Assembly: GCF_000426765.1 (NCBI RefSeq)
Contig: NZ_AUFZ01000019.1
Location: 118,208 to 182,207 of the forward strand
Source: Vibrio litoralis DSM 17657
GTDB taxonomy: Bacteria; Pseudomonadota; Gammaproteobacteria; Enterobacterales; Vibrionaceae
Direction of reading: 5' to 3'
Length of the DNA: 64,000 nucleotides
Both the position numbers and the translations under genes were made by a program. Numbering within the stretch: the stretch's first letter is position 1; each line of letters begins with the position of its first letter. Positions 36,884-45,482 of the stretch are shown one piece after another. A model generated the notes under the pieces. That model made no database searches, had not been told where the DNA came from, and saw nothing but the letters and a program-made list of their open reading frames with translations.

Positions 36884-38239
36884 TTAAGCGTGACGATTTT
36901 TCACAAATACCGCAATGATCGCGCAAGCAGCCAAAATAAAGCAATAGAAAGAGTTCGAGACTATTTCTAGCGGCGATAATTGAAACACCGAGCCGAGTAA
37001 TAAGATCTGTGCGCCATAAGGTAAAAGACCTTGGGTGACACAAGAGAAAATATCCAACAAACTTGCAGAGCGTTTGGCGCTTATGCCATTTTGGTTTGAT
37101 AATTCACGCGCGACACTGCCAGACACGATGATGGCTACCGTATTATTGGCGGTACAGAAGTTGGTAAGAGATACTAAAATGGCAATGCCTAGTTCACTGG
37201 CTCTTGAGTTGGCTTTGGCAGAATGTTTTGCACCGAATTGATGAATGATACGGCTGACGAGTTGTGTCAAAAAGGCTAAGCCACCTTGCTGGCGCATTAA
37301 CTCACTTAAGCCGCCAATTAACATCGACAATAAGAAGATTTCTTGCATGTTACCAAAACCAGCATAGATATCTTTACCGAGCTGACCGAAAGCGTAATCT
37401 GGCACTGAATATATGCTCACCCCACCAGCGAGAATAATACCTAAACTTAACACCACAAACACATTCAGACCTGAAACCGCTAAAACCAAAATGGTGAGGT
37501 AAGGTAGAATTTTCAGCCATTCAATATCACCGGTGGCGGGCGTTTGAGTGGCGGTGCTACTGAAAGCAAAAATCACGATAGCAAGTATTGCCGCTGGAAT
37601 GGCGATTTTGACATTTTCGCGGAATTTATCTTTCATCTCACAGCCTTGTGAGCGAGTTGCAGCAATGGTGGTATCAGAAATGATCGATAAGTTATCACCA
37701 AACATTGCGCCACTTAATACCACACCGGCGGTTAACGGCATGCTCATGCCAGCGGATTGTGCGATGCCAACTGCCACTGGTGCCACCGCGGCAATGGTGC
37801 CCATCGATGTCCCCATTGCGGTGGCTATAAAGGCTGAGATTAAGAAGATACCCGGTAAGATCATGCTAGTTGGAAGCAAAGATAAACCAAGGTTAACCGT
37901 GGCATCCACCCCACCAGAGGCTTGAGCGACCGCGGCAAAAGCGCCTGCAAGCAAGTAGATCATACACATGGCAATGATGTCTTGATGGCCGACACCATTT
38001 AAAAACTGTTCAATCGCTTTATTGATTTTTTCTTTGCTTAATAGAATCGCCACCACAATAGCTGGCAATGTCGCTATCGGAGCGGGCAGTTGATAAAACG
38101 CAAAATCAACGCCTTGAATGCTTAAGTAAGTGCCAACGCCAATGAATAATGTCAGGAAGACACCGAGAGGTAATAGTGCCAATGCGGACGGTGCCGGACG
38201 ATGAGATGGAGCTGATTTTGATGATTCAGGGGCAGACAT
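36884..38239 (-). CDS. Na+/H+ antiporter, NhaC family
   Basis: A 451-residue membrane protein with about 11 hydrophobic segments. It carries the NhaC-family pattern PLTAGVVLSGAMFGDNLSIISDTTIAA, and near the C-terminus NFCTANNTVAIIVSGSVA. Members exchange sodium for protons or carry related organic substrates; the substrate of this one is not established. The N-terminus is hydrophilic (Ser/Pro-rich, about 18 residues). It stands alone, with its own terminator, between gmk and the scs operon. Confidence 0.85.
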   Translation of the reverse strand: MSAPESSKSAPSHRPAPSALALLPLGVFLTLFIGVGTYLSIQGVDFAFYQLPAPIATLPAIVVAILLSKEKINKAIEQFLNGVGHQDIIAMCMIYLLAGAFAAVAQASGGVDATVNLGLSLLPTSMILPGIFLISAFIATAMGTSMGTIAAVAPVAVGIAQSAGMSMPLTAGVVLSGAMFGDNLSIISDTTIAATRSQGCEMKDKFRENVKIAIPAAILAIVIFAFSSTATQTPATGDIEWLKILPYLTILVLAVSGLNVFVVLSLGIILAGGVSIYSVPDYAFGQLGKDIYAGFGNMQEIFLLSMLIGGLSELMRQQGGLAFLTQLVSRIIHQFGAKHSAKANSRASELGIAILVSLTNFCTANNTVAIIVSGSVARELSNQNGISAKRSASLLDIFSCVTQGLLPYGAQILLLGSVFQLSPLEIVSNSFYCFILAACAIIAVFVKNRHA

Positions 38240-38379
38240 AACACACCAGTATTAATAAAGATCGAAAACAAAATAGGCCGCGCAGAGTAAAGCTTGCACA
38301 GTGAAATGTCAACGTCTAGACGTCTAAATGTCTGTAGTGAGTGTTTTGAATTGAGATTGAAATAGGAAGCTAAAACCAA

Positions 38380-38403
38380 AAAGGCGACTAGATAGCCGCC
38401 TTT
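38380..38403 (-). terminator. terminator downstream of the scs operon
   Basis: AAAGGCG pairs with CGCCTTT; the minus-strand tail is TTTTTGGTTTTAG and the plus tail TTTGTTTT. It lies about 75 bp beyond the scsC stop, with repeat-like sequence between. Confidence 0.65.
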
Positions 38404-38462
38404 GTTTTACGAAGAGTGGGCTTTACGAAGAGTCAATTTTACGAGTAATGGACTCTTCTAGT
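38404..38462. repeat. TTTACGAAGAGT-type repeats downstream of scsC
   Basis: TTTTACGAAGAGT, TTTACGAAGAGTCA and TTTTACGAGTAATGG follow one another, and GAAGAGTC pairs with GGACTCTTC. This resembles the ACGAG/CTCGT-rich intergenic repeats seen elsewhere in the window. Confidence 0.45.
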
Positions 38463-38477
38463 TATTCGCCGTTTAGA

Positions 38478-39215
38478 TTATTTAGCCAATTGCGCTTGAA
38501 TAATCGGCTCGAGTTTTTCAATCGGTAAATACCCCGGAATAACTTCATCGCCAATTAGCATTGCAGGGGTGCCTTGTAAGCCAAGCTGTGCAAACAGTTG
38601 GTAGTTCTTGGTCACTTGCTGTTGTGTTTTCTCTATCTCTTCTAATTGCTCACGAGTATCGGTTTTCTTGGCTACTTGAAGTAGTGATGCAGGGTTATGA
38701 CTACCGGGCTTTTTGATTAATAAATCACTGACTTCGGCAAACTTGCTTGCTTTATTCTGCCAAGTGTTTAACGCATAAGTCGCCGAATTTTGTTCACTAT
38801 TGATTTCTTTTAGTGGTACTAAAATATCCACGATTTTGAGTTCTGGATACTTCTCGGATAATTGTTGTAATACTGGCGTGAGCTTTTTACACCAAGGGCA
38901 GCTGTAGTCGGTAAAAAAGGCAATCGTTAGTTTGGGATCTTTCGCGCCATAAGATGGTTGGTCTGGGTTGTTGTAGATATAGTCATTGTGCTGCTTTAAT
39001 ACCGCATCAAATTGGTTTTGTTGATGGACATAACGCTGCAAGCTTTCGTGCAAGCCATCGACTACCTGCGGATTGTCACGCAGCAGTTGATCGATTTCAT
39101 TAATTTTCTGCACAGTCTCTTGTGGCAGGGTTGCCGCTTGTACCGTAGTTGTTGATAAGCTCACCATGAGTAGGCTCAGCAAAGTTAACACGCGTTGTTT
39201 TATCGTTGTTTTCAT
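38478..39215 (-). CDS. scsC: periplasmic thiol-disulfide protein ScsC (DsbA/DsbG-like)
   Basis: A secreted thioredoxin-fold protein. A signal peptide (VLTLLSLLMVSLSTTTVQA) is followed by an N-terminal helical region that oligomerises ScsC in Proteus and Salmonella, then the active site FTDYSCPWCKKLTP and the cis-Pro loop GTPAMLIGDEVIPGY. It probably isomerises or reduces disulfides in copper-stressed periplasm, with electrons from ScsB. A longer frame begins at 39266, but ATG 39215 has AGGA 7 bases upstream and begins the signal peptide. Length 245. Last gene of the leftward scs operon. Confidence 0.88.
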   Translation of the reverse strand: MKTTIKQRVLTLLSLLMVSLSTTTVQAATLPQETVQKINEIDQLLRDNPQVVDGLHESLQRYVHQQNQFDAVLKQHNDYIYNNPDQPSYGAKDPKLTIAFFTDYSCPWCKKLTPVLQQLSEKYPELKIVDILVPLKEINSEQNSATYALNTWQNKASKFAEVSDLLIKKPGSHNPASLLQVAKKTDTREQLEEIEKTQQQVTKNYQLFAQLGLQGTPAMLIGDEVIPGYLPIEKLEPIIQAQLAK

Positions 39216-39253
39216 AATAATTCCTAAATAATACTTAATCTGATTCTGGTGAC

Positions 39254-39748
39254 TTAACTCAGCCATAATCGAACGAGTAAACCGATTGGCGAAGTAAAGC
39301 CGGTGGTAATATGTTTGATTTCACCATTGCGCACGATAAAAATCGTCGGCGTAACATGGACTCCCCATTGCTGGCCGATTTGGCTACGTGGATCGTTAAT
39401 GTTGGCAAAGCCCAATTGTTTATATTCAAAGTAGCGTTGCAACTTGTGCGATTCACCGGATGACAAGGAAACGCCGACAGTCGGGTAGTAATCACTTACC
39501 CAGTTGACACTTGGTGTGACAAACTGACACACCGAACACCAGCTGGCCCAGAAATACACTACCACTGGCTGCTCTTGGCTAAGCGCCTCAATATCGACCC
39601 ATTGTTGATTAATATCTTGCGCCTTGAGATTGAAGCTGGCTTGCGTTGGTACCGACTGACTACGCCACAGATCGACCGCAACGGATACCACAACCAGCAA
39701 TATTAGGTACTTGAAGACCCCAATTAGTTTTGATTTTATCGATTTCAT
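39254..39748 (-). CDS. scsD: membrane-anchored thioredoxin-like protein ScsD
   Basis: A TlpA/ResA-like protein. An N-terminal membrane anchor (about residues 10-28, FKYLILLVVVSVAVDLW) is followed by a periplasmic thioredoxin domain with active site WASWCSVCQF and the cis-Pro strand VTPTIFIVRNGEI. Length 164 fits ScsD of Salmonella (168). It overlaps scsB by 4 bases (ATGA), so the two are translationally coupled. Confidence 0.87.
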   Translation of the reverse strand: MKSIKSKLIGVFKYLILLVVVSVAVDLWRSQSVPTQASFNLKAQDINQQWVDIEALSQEQPVVVYFWASWCSVCQFVTPSVNWVSDYYPTVGVSLSSGESHKLQRYFEYKQLGFANINDPRSQIGQQWGVHVTPTIFIVRNGEIKHITTGFTSPIGLLVRLWLS

Positions 39749-41865
39749 TGAACCCCTACTGATGCCTCTTCGATGGCTTGCATAACATCATTACTGGAAT
39801 AGATCACTGGCAGTGCAATACCTTGTGGCGCTTGTGGTCCATAGACAATATTAAACGGCACACCAAAGCGATTATACGATTGTAAGTATTCACTCACTTG
39901 CGGGTTGGGTACCGTCCAATCACCTTGCATGCGTACAATCTTGTCTTGTTGCAATGCATCATAAACCGGTTGTTGCAGTAGCACGCCGATCTTGTTGGCT
40001 TTACAGGTTATGCACCAATCTGCCGTCACATCGACAAATACGGTATTACCTGCCGCGACTTGTTGCTGGATCACCTGAGTATCTAGCGGTTGCCAGCTTA
40101 ACTCGGCCGGTAATGGTGAGCGCCAATAATCAGCAGTCAGACTAGCGATGAAAAAAATCACCGATGAGGCAATTAAAGCGATGCAGCTGGTGACTGCGAC
40201 CGCACGTCCTCCAAATACCTGAACGCTACGCCAAATCAGAACCACTAAACCGAAAGCACTGATTGCCCATAACAGTCCAGTAGATAGATGGGAAGAGAGT
40301 AAGCTAATAAGCCACACACAAGTCGCCAGCATCATCAGACCAAAAATGATTTTAAGGCGATTCATCCATTTACCCGGTTTTGGTAGTTTCAAGGCAAGCG
40401 AAGGACGCAGCGCCACCAGTAACCAAGGCAGTGCCATGCCGATGCCTAGTCCGGTAAAAATCAGAAATAAAGTCGTCCAAGAAGCGCCGAGCGCAAATGC
40501 TACAGCAGTGCCAAGAAACGGCGCAGAGCAAGGCGTGGCTAATAAGGTGGCAAACATCCCTTGAATAAAGTGACCCGAGTGTTTGTTACTTCCTTTCGTG
40601 GCCATCCAAGTACTCACCGATGAAGGTAAACGCAATTCAAATAAGCCCAGCATGTTGGCGCCAAAAATCGCCGTCACCAATACCATCAAGCCGAGAAAGC
40701 CTGCGCTTTGAAATTGAATCCCCCAACCAATCGATTGGCCAGACCATTTGAGAACCGCCAAACTGGCGGCAATTAACCAAAATGAGCAGATAATACCCGC
40801 CGCTGAGGCTAAAAATTGCATCCGTACTTGTGATTTTTGTTGACGTTCAGCGCTTAATACTGAGGTAAGTTTCATGCCTAACACTGGCAGTACACACGGC
40901 ATCACATTAAGAATTAAGCCACCCAGCAAAGCAAATGCAAACATGGTCAATAGTGATGAACTGGTACTTGCTTCGCTGACATTACCATCGGTTAATCCAA
41001 TGGTTTGTTCGGCAATAAATTGCTTATCAACGATGGTGACTTGTATTGATTCACCACTTAAATCCGGCTCGCCTAGCCAGTTGGATACATCAAACCAGGC
41101 GGTTAACTGTTTACCATCAATTGAAAGCTTAGGATGAGAAAAACTGCTGTCTGCGACATTTTCTGCCTTTCCATCAATAAACAAATCTGGCTGCTGCCAA
41201 CCTTGCTGGCTAGTGATAGAAACTTGCAGTTTATTGCTCGCCGCATCCCACTTTGCTTGCGTATCTGTCAACATTGAAGAAGCTTGCGGTACTAAACTCA
41301 TCGCTTGAGCGTAGCGACGCATGGCATCTGGATCGGCTTTTAAGTCCGACGGGGTGAAATTCAGTTCTAACGGATAGTCGGTGATCACGCACACGGTTGA
41401 GCAAGACGATAAACTTAAATTGGCCTTAAAGTTGACTGGCTGGTGGCGATCTTCAACTTTAATCGAAAGTGGAAATACCACATCATGCTTATAGCCTAGG
41501 GTTTCAATGCCTAAAACATCGAAGCGCTGCGGATAAGGCCACTGCCAATCTACATTATTAATATTGCTAGAAGCTTGCCAATCAAGTTCCGGTGATACCC
41601 CCCCTTCGCCCGGAGAGCGCCAATAACTTTTCCAGTCATCGGCGAGTTTGACTTCAATAAAACCGGCAGCGTTATTGTTTGCATCAACCTGTCCGGTTAA
41701 CACAAATTGCACCTCAACCGGGGGGTGTTGTTCAGCCTTTATCCAACCCGTGGTCAGTGGCGCGGCAGTCACATAACTGCTGAATAATACGAATAGCCCT
41801 AACAGCCCCAAACTTAACTTGGCAAGTTTAGGCTGAAGGCGTGTGAATACAGTAAAAAGTTGCAT
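39745..41865 (-). CDS. scsB: DsbD-like transmembrane thiol reductase ScsB
   Basis: ScsB carries electrons from cytoplasmic thioredoxin across the membrane to periplasmic partners. After a signal peptide come a periplasmic domain of about 270 residues containing CSTVC near 145, a DsbD/CcdA-type membrane domain with paired cysteines in VMPCVLPVLGMKL and ATPCSAPFLGTAVAF, and a C-terminal thioredoxin domain with TADWCITCKANK. Length 706. The order scsB-scsD-scsC matches the scsBCD group apart from the swap of C and D. The operon is linked to copper tolerance in Salmonella; the role here is inferred. Confidence 0.9.
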   Translation of the reverse strand: MQLFTVFTRLQPKLAKLSLGLLGLFVLFSSYVTAAPLTTGWIKAEQHPPVEVQFVLTGQVDANNNAAGFIEVKLADDWKSYWRSPGEGGVSPELDWQASSNINNVDWQWPYPQRFDVLGIETLGYKHDVVFPLSIKVEDRHQPVNFKANLSLSSCSTVCVITDYPLELNFTPSDLKADPDAMRRYAQAMSLVPQASSMLTDTQAKWDAASNKLQVSITSQQGWQQPDLFIDGKAENVADSSFSHPKLSIDGKQLTAWFDVSNWLGEPDLSGESIQVTIVDKQFIAEQTIGLTDGNVSEASTSSSLLTMFAFALLGGLILNVMPCVLPVLGMKLTSVLSAERQQKSQVRMQFLASAAGIICSFWLIAASLAVLKWSGQSIGWGIQFQSAGFLGLMVLVTAIFGANMLGLFELRLPSSVSTWMATKGSNKHSGHFIQGMFATLLATPCSAPFLGTAVAFALGASWTTLFLIFTGLGIGMALPWLLVALRPSLALKLPKPGKWMNRLKIIFGLMMLATCVWLISLLSSHLSTGLLWAISAFGLVVLIWRSVQVFGGRAVAVTSCIALIASSVIFFIASLTADYWRSPLPAELSWQPLDTQVIQQQVAAGNTVFVDVTADWCITCKANKIGVLLQQPVYDALQQDKIVRMQGDWTVPNPQVSEYLQSYNRFGVPFNIVYGPQAPQGIALPVIYSSNDVMQAIEEASVGVQ

Positions 41866-41957
41866 TGGTATTCCTAAAATGAAAATAACAAAATACGGCT
41901 TCTAAAACACACTCTTTTAATAAAAAGAGGGCGATGATGAAAGTGAGTCGTTATTAC

Positions 41958-42428
41958 TCATTCTTGGAAAGTACAAAGCTCTAAGTGACGTCGCCGTTTG
42001 GGCACGGGAGGTTTATGAAATATTCGATGGGAGGTGAGGCTAAACCAAAGCAAAGCTGCAATCATTAAGCTCGGCAATAGGTTAGTAATGACCATACTGT
42101 CGAGTTGATGAAAATGAAATTGCAGTAACTGTTCCGATAAATGGCATTCACTCGTGCCATCCGGTTTAGCCTTATTCTCAATACTATTATCTGTAAATGA
42201 CGTTAGATTTGGATCGATACTGCTCGATTGAGAAGACGACACCGGGCAAGCCACCGACAACACATTCATATTATTCATCAGGCATACTAAAACCACCCAC
42301 AGCACAAGAATTAGCGCCCAGCGAGTTGAGTTAGCAGTACGAATATGATGCAGTGTTTTCAAACCATGCCTTTGTGAATGATGTGATTTAGCTACTAGGA
42401 AGACAGATGATGATGCTTTAAGTTTCAA
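41958..42428 (-). CDS. unrecognised small membrane protein heading the scs operon
   Basis: I do not recognise this protein with confidence. It has two hydrophobic stretches (about residues 37-60 and 112-130), a polar Ser-rich loop with Cys61 and Cys96 that is probably periplasmic, and a basic tail PVPKRRRHLELCTFQE. It is 92 bp upstream of scsB, on the same strand, so a copper or redox role, perhaps ScsA-like, is inferred from position only. The 156-codon reading starts at TTG. A TTG at 42362, 22 codons later, has AAAGG 6 bases upstream and would remove the poorly conserved-looking N-terminus; I cannot decide between them. Confidence 0.6.
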   Translation of the reverse strand: MKLKASSSVFLVAKSHHSQRHGLKTLHHIRTANSTRWALILVLWVVLVCLMNNMNVLSVACPVSSSQSSSIDPNLTSFTDNSIENKAKPDGTSECHLSEQLLQFHFHQLDSMVITNLLPSLMIAALLWFSLTSHRIFHKPPVPKRRRHLELCTFQE

Positions 42429-42481
42429 TCGGCATCTGTTTGATTGTAACTAGGTGTGAATGTTTGAAAAGAGGCGAACAA

Positions 42482-42503
42482 AAAGCCCTCAATTAAGAGG
42501 GCT
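42482..42503 (-). terminator. terminator after yicC
   Basis: AAGCCCTC and GAGGGCTT form an 8-bp stem with a short A/T loop; the minus strand continues TTTTTGTTCGCC. It lies about 30 bp beyond the yicC stop and upstream of the scs operon. Confidence 0.82.
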
Positions 42504-42530
42504 TACTAAGCATTAATTCAGTATGGGTGA

Positions 42531-43397
42531 TTACTCAATATTCTGGATCTGCTCTCTCATTTGCTCAATTAACACTTTTAACTCAACACCCGAAGCCGTC
42601 ACATCAGTACTGATCGACTTAGAGGCTAGAGTATTCGCTTCACGGTTGAATTCTTGCATCATGAAATCGAGTTTACGACCACAAGCTCCGCCTTTTTTCA
42701 TAATGTTGTTAGCTTCTTTGACGTGAGAATCTAGGCGATCTAGCTCTTCGGCGACATCTGATTTTTGCGCCAGTAAGATAAGCTCTTGTTCTACGCGTGA
42801 GCTGTCTAGTTCGATCTTAGCTTCTTCAAATTTATTCAGTAGACGATCACGTTGCCATTGTAGGATCTCTGGCATGCGAGCACGTACTTTGGCGGCCTCT
42901 TGAGTGATGGCTTCTAGACGTTGGTCGATCAGCGCTTTCATGTTGTCGCCTTCGCGGCCTCGCGCGTCGATGAAATCGCTCATCGCTTGCTCAAACGCTT
43001 CGAGTAATTCTTTTTGAATCGCATCCATATCTTGCTCTGGTGCTTCCATTACGCCCGGCCAGTTCATCACTTGGAATGGGTTAATGCGAGAGTCCTCACC
43101 AGTTAGAGACATGACTTGGTTTGCCGCTTGAATCACTTGCTTAGCAAGATCTTCATTGATGTTGAGAGCACTTTGCGCTTTGGTATTGGCTTCAAAACGT
43201 AGGTGGCATTCTACTTTACCGCGGGCTAAACGCTTACGGAAACGTTCACGTAAGATAGGCTCTAAACCACGAAATTGTTCTGGTAGGCGGAAGTAAGTTT
43301 CTAAGTAGCGTTGGTTTACACTGCGGATTTCCCACACTGCGTTGCCCCAATCAGATTTGATTTCTTTACGGGCATAGGCGGTCATGCTGTAGATCAT
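42531..43397 (-). CDS. yicC: YicC family endoribonuclease
   Basis: A 288-residue YicC protein with the N-terminal domain (MIYSMTAYARKE) and the C-terminal DUF1732 part (DVAEELDRLDSHVKEANN, GRKLDFMMQEFNREANTLASKS). E. coli YicC is a metal-dependent endoribonuclease that acts on small RNAs. The long central region is helical and probably coiled coil. It is divergent from rph, as in E. coli where the neighbours are also rph and pyrE. Confidence 0.93.
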   Translation of the reverse strand: MIYSMTAYARKEIKSDWGNAVWEIRSVNQRYLETYFRLPEQFRGLEPILRERFRKRLARGKVECHLRFEANTKAQSALNINEDLAKQVIQAANQVMSLTGEDSRINPFQVMNWPGVMEAPEQDMDAIQKELLEAFEQAMSDFIDARGREGDNMKALIDQRLEAITQEAAKVRARMPEILQWQRDRLLNKFEEAKIELDSSRVEQELILLAQKSDVAEELDRLDSHVKEANNIMKKGGACGRKLDFMMQEFNREANTLASKSISTDVTASGVELKVLIEQMREQIQNIE

Positions 43398-43573
43398 TGG
43401 AGATTACCTAATCTAAATTGTGTGATGATTTTTCTGTGGTGAATATTATCACAGTCTAGGACAAGGTGGTTTGTTTAATCCAAGTGGTTCTATTAATCGT
43501 CGTTAAGATCGCTTTTTGACGACAAGATCGTTATAATCTCGCCCCAATTCTATCGCTAATCAGGTATTTTCTT

Positions 43574-44302
43574 ATGTCTTCAACTTTACGCCCAAATGAT
43601 CGCGCAGCTGATCAAGTTCGTCCGATTAAAATGACTCGTAACTATACGGCTTATGCTGAAGGTTCAGTATTGGTTGAGTTTGGTAACACCAAAGTATTGT
43701 GTAATGCCAGTGTTGAAGAAAAAGTACCAGGTTGGTTAAAAGGTCGTGGTAAAGGTTGGGTAACCGCGGAATACGGTATGTTGCCACGCGCGACTCACAC
43801 TCGTAACCGCCGTGAAGCAGCAAGCGGTAAGCAGGGCGGCCGTACTATGGAAATCCAACGTTTAATCGCTCGTAGTTTACGTGCGGTTGTCGATTTGGAT
43901 GTACTAGGCGAAATGATGATCACTGTGGATTGTGATGTGATTCAAGCGGATGGTGGTACACGTACTGCTTCTATCTCTGGAGCAAGTGTTGCGTTGGCTG
44001 ATGCAATCCAATCACTAGTCGCTTCTGGCAAATTGAAGAAGAACCCAATGAAGTGCCATGTTGCCGCGGTTTCTGTTGGTATTTTAGGTGAGCACGCTTT
44101 ATGTGATTTAGAGTATGTGGAAGATTCTGCTGCCGATACCGATATGAACGTGGTAATGACCGAAGAAGGTAAGATGATTGAAGTTCAGGGCACCGCAGAG
44201 GGCGAAGCGTTCTCCCGCCAAGAATTGAATCAATTATTAGATTTAGCCGAGAAAGGCATTAACGATATTATCGCAGTCCAGAAAGCCACTCTGGCGGAAT
44301 AA
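43574..44302 (+). CDS. rph: ribonuclease PH
   Basis: RNase PH trims the 3' ends of tRNA precursors by phosphorolysis. Family segments include [48 protein letters not shown] and [16 protein letters not shown]. Length 242 is full, unlike the frameshifted rph of E. coli K-12. It is followed by pyrE after 158 bp that hold a dispersed intergenic repeat. Confidence 0.97.
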   Translation: MSSTLRPNDRAADQVRPIKMTRNYTAYAEGSVLVEFGNTKVLCNASVEEKVPGWLKGRGKGWVTAEYGMLPRATHTRNRREAASGKQGGRTMEIQRLIARSLRAVVDLDVLGEMMITVDCDVIQADGGTRTASISGASVALADAIQSLVASGKLKKNPMKCHVAAVSVGILGEHALCDLEYVEDSAADTDMNVVMTEEGKMIEVQGTAEGEAFSRQELNQLLDLAEKGINDIIAVQKATLAE

Positions 44303-44311
44303 ATAATAATA

Positions 44312-44410
44312 CGTGACTCGGAAAAAACGTAACTCGTTTCTCGGAAAAGCTCATCGTTTAATGGATATCTTCTTTTTCGAGTCACGAGAAGCAAAGCGCT
44401 CTAGCTACGA
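44312..44410. repeat. dispersed intergenic repeat, copy between rph and pyrE
   Basis: Carries CGTGACTCGGAAAA (44312-44325), identical to 5626-5639, and a 26-base block beginning CGAGAAGCAAAGCGCTC (44385-44410), 24 of 26 identical to 5708-5733. The two blocks are in the same order and orientation as in the argG-argH copy, about 60-70 bp apart. No ORF. Confidence 0.65.
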
Positions 44411-44460
44411 TGTTCCGAAATCAAAAAACTATATCACCAACACGATAGTCGAGATATTTT

Positions 44461-45102
44461 ATGAAAGCATATCAACGTGAATTTATTGAGTTTGCCCTTG
44501 AGAAACAAGTTCTTAAATTTGGCGAATTCACATTAAAGTCTGGCCGTACGAGTCCGTATTTCTTTAATGCGGGTTTGTTTAATACCGGACGTGATCTTGC
44601 GCGTCTAGGTCGTTTTTATGCCGCAGCTTTAGCTGATTCTGGTATTGAGTTTGATGTGCTATTTGGCCCTGCGTACAAAGGTATTCCAATTGCGACAACG
44701 ACTGCAGTTGCGCTTGCTGATCATCATGATATTGATACGCCATATTGCTTTAACCGTAAAGAAGCCAAAGATCATGGTGAAGGTGGCAACCTAGTGGGTA
44801 ATCCACTAGAAGGTCGTATTATGCTGGTGGACGATGTGATCACAGCGGGTACCGCAATTCGTGAATCAATGGAAATCATTAAAGCTAATGGCGCCGATCT
44901 CGCGGGTGTATTGGTCGCGATTGATCGTCAAGAAAAAGGCAAGGGTGAGTTATCTGCGATTCAAGAAGTTGAGCGTGACTTTGGCTGCGCGGTGATTTCG
45001 ATCATCAGCCTAAGTGATCTAGTGACTTACCTTGAAGAGCAGGGTAATAACGAAGCGCAACTTGAGTCGGTAAAAGCTTATCGCGCTCAATACGGTATCT
45101 AA
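44461..45102 (+). CDS. pyrE: orotate phosphoribosyltransferase
   Basis: PyrE joins orotate and PRPP to make OMP in pyrimidine synthesis. The PRPP motif is [15 protein letters not shown], with the catalytic loop [13 protein letters not shown]. Length 213 is normal. It follows rph as in E. coli; the attenuator present between rph and pyrE there is not obvious here, where a repeat element fills the gap. Confidence 0.96.
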   Translation: MKAYQREFIEFALEKQVLKFGEFTLKSGRTSPYFFNAGLFNTGRDLARLGRFYAAALADSGIEFDVLFGPAYKGIPIATTTAVALADHHDIDTPYCFNRKEAKDHGEGGNLVGNPLEGRIMLVDDVITAGTAIRESMEIIKANGADLAGVLVAIDRQEKGKGELSAIQEVERDFGCAVISIISLSDLVTYLEEQGNNEAQLESVKAYRAQYGI

Positions 45103-45129
45103 TTTTTCTTGATGCTCTATATTGAAGTG

Positions 45130-45317
45130 AACCCAGAGTAATACCAATCGCACTAATTAACTGCTCATTCTTACTTGTGAAAAGCCTCGATAACAGCGTT
45201 ATAAATTTTGATTGTAGAGCAACTACTTATCGAAAATTTATGCCTTGTTCTCAAGGCTTTTTCCTGCGCAATCTCTGAGCACCTAATTATTTTGATTGGT
45301 AGAAATTGCTCTGGGTT
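45130..45317. mobile_element. MITE-like element with nested inverted repeats upstream of tyrP
   Basis: The left end runs AACCCAGAGTAATACCAATC and continues to 45167; the inverted right end at 45276-45317 begins AACCCAGAGCAAT and then matches the left TACCAATC...TGCTCA stretch at about 21 of 26 positions. Inside, ATAAATTTT/AAAATTTAT and AAAAGCCT/AGGCTTTT form further nested pairs, so the whole 188 bp could fold into one long hairpin. No ORF. Ends 18 bp before the tyrP TyrR box. Confidence 0.65.
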
Positions 45318-45334
45318 TATTTTTATTTACACTG

Positions 45335-45352
45335 TGTAATTATATTTTTACA
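45335..45352. promoter_or_regulatory. predicted TyrR box upstream of tyrP
   Basis: TGTAAT-N6-TTTACA matches the TyrR consensus TGTAAA-N6-TTTACA at 11 of 12 fixed positions. It lies 130-148 bp before the tyrP start. In E. coli, TyrR with tyrosine or phenylalanine controls tyrP, so the site supports both the gene call and aromatic amino acid control here. Confidence 0.7.
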
Positions 45353-45482
45353 CCATAATAAAAGCCCGTTTTGAGTCAATATTGTCGAATGTTTAATCGA
45401 TATTTTGATATCCCACCTCGATTTACTTCTGATAAGTGGTAATGTGTCAGCTTATTCTTCCAATAAATAAAAGAAAAAGCAG

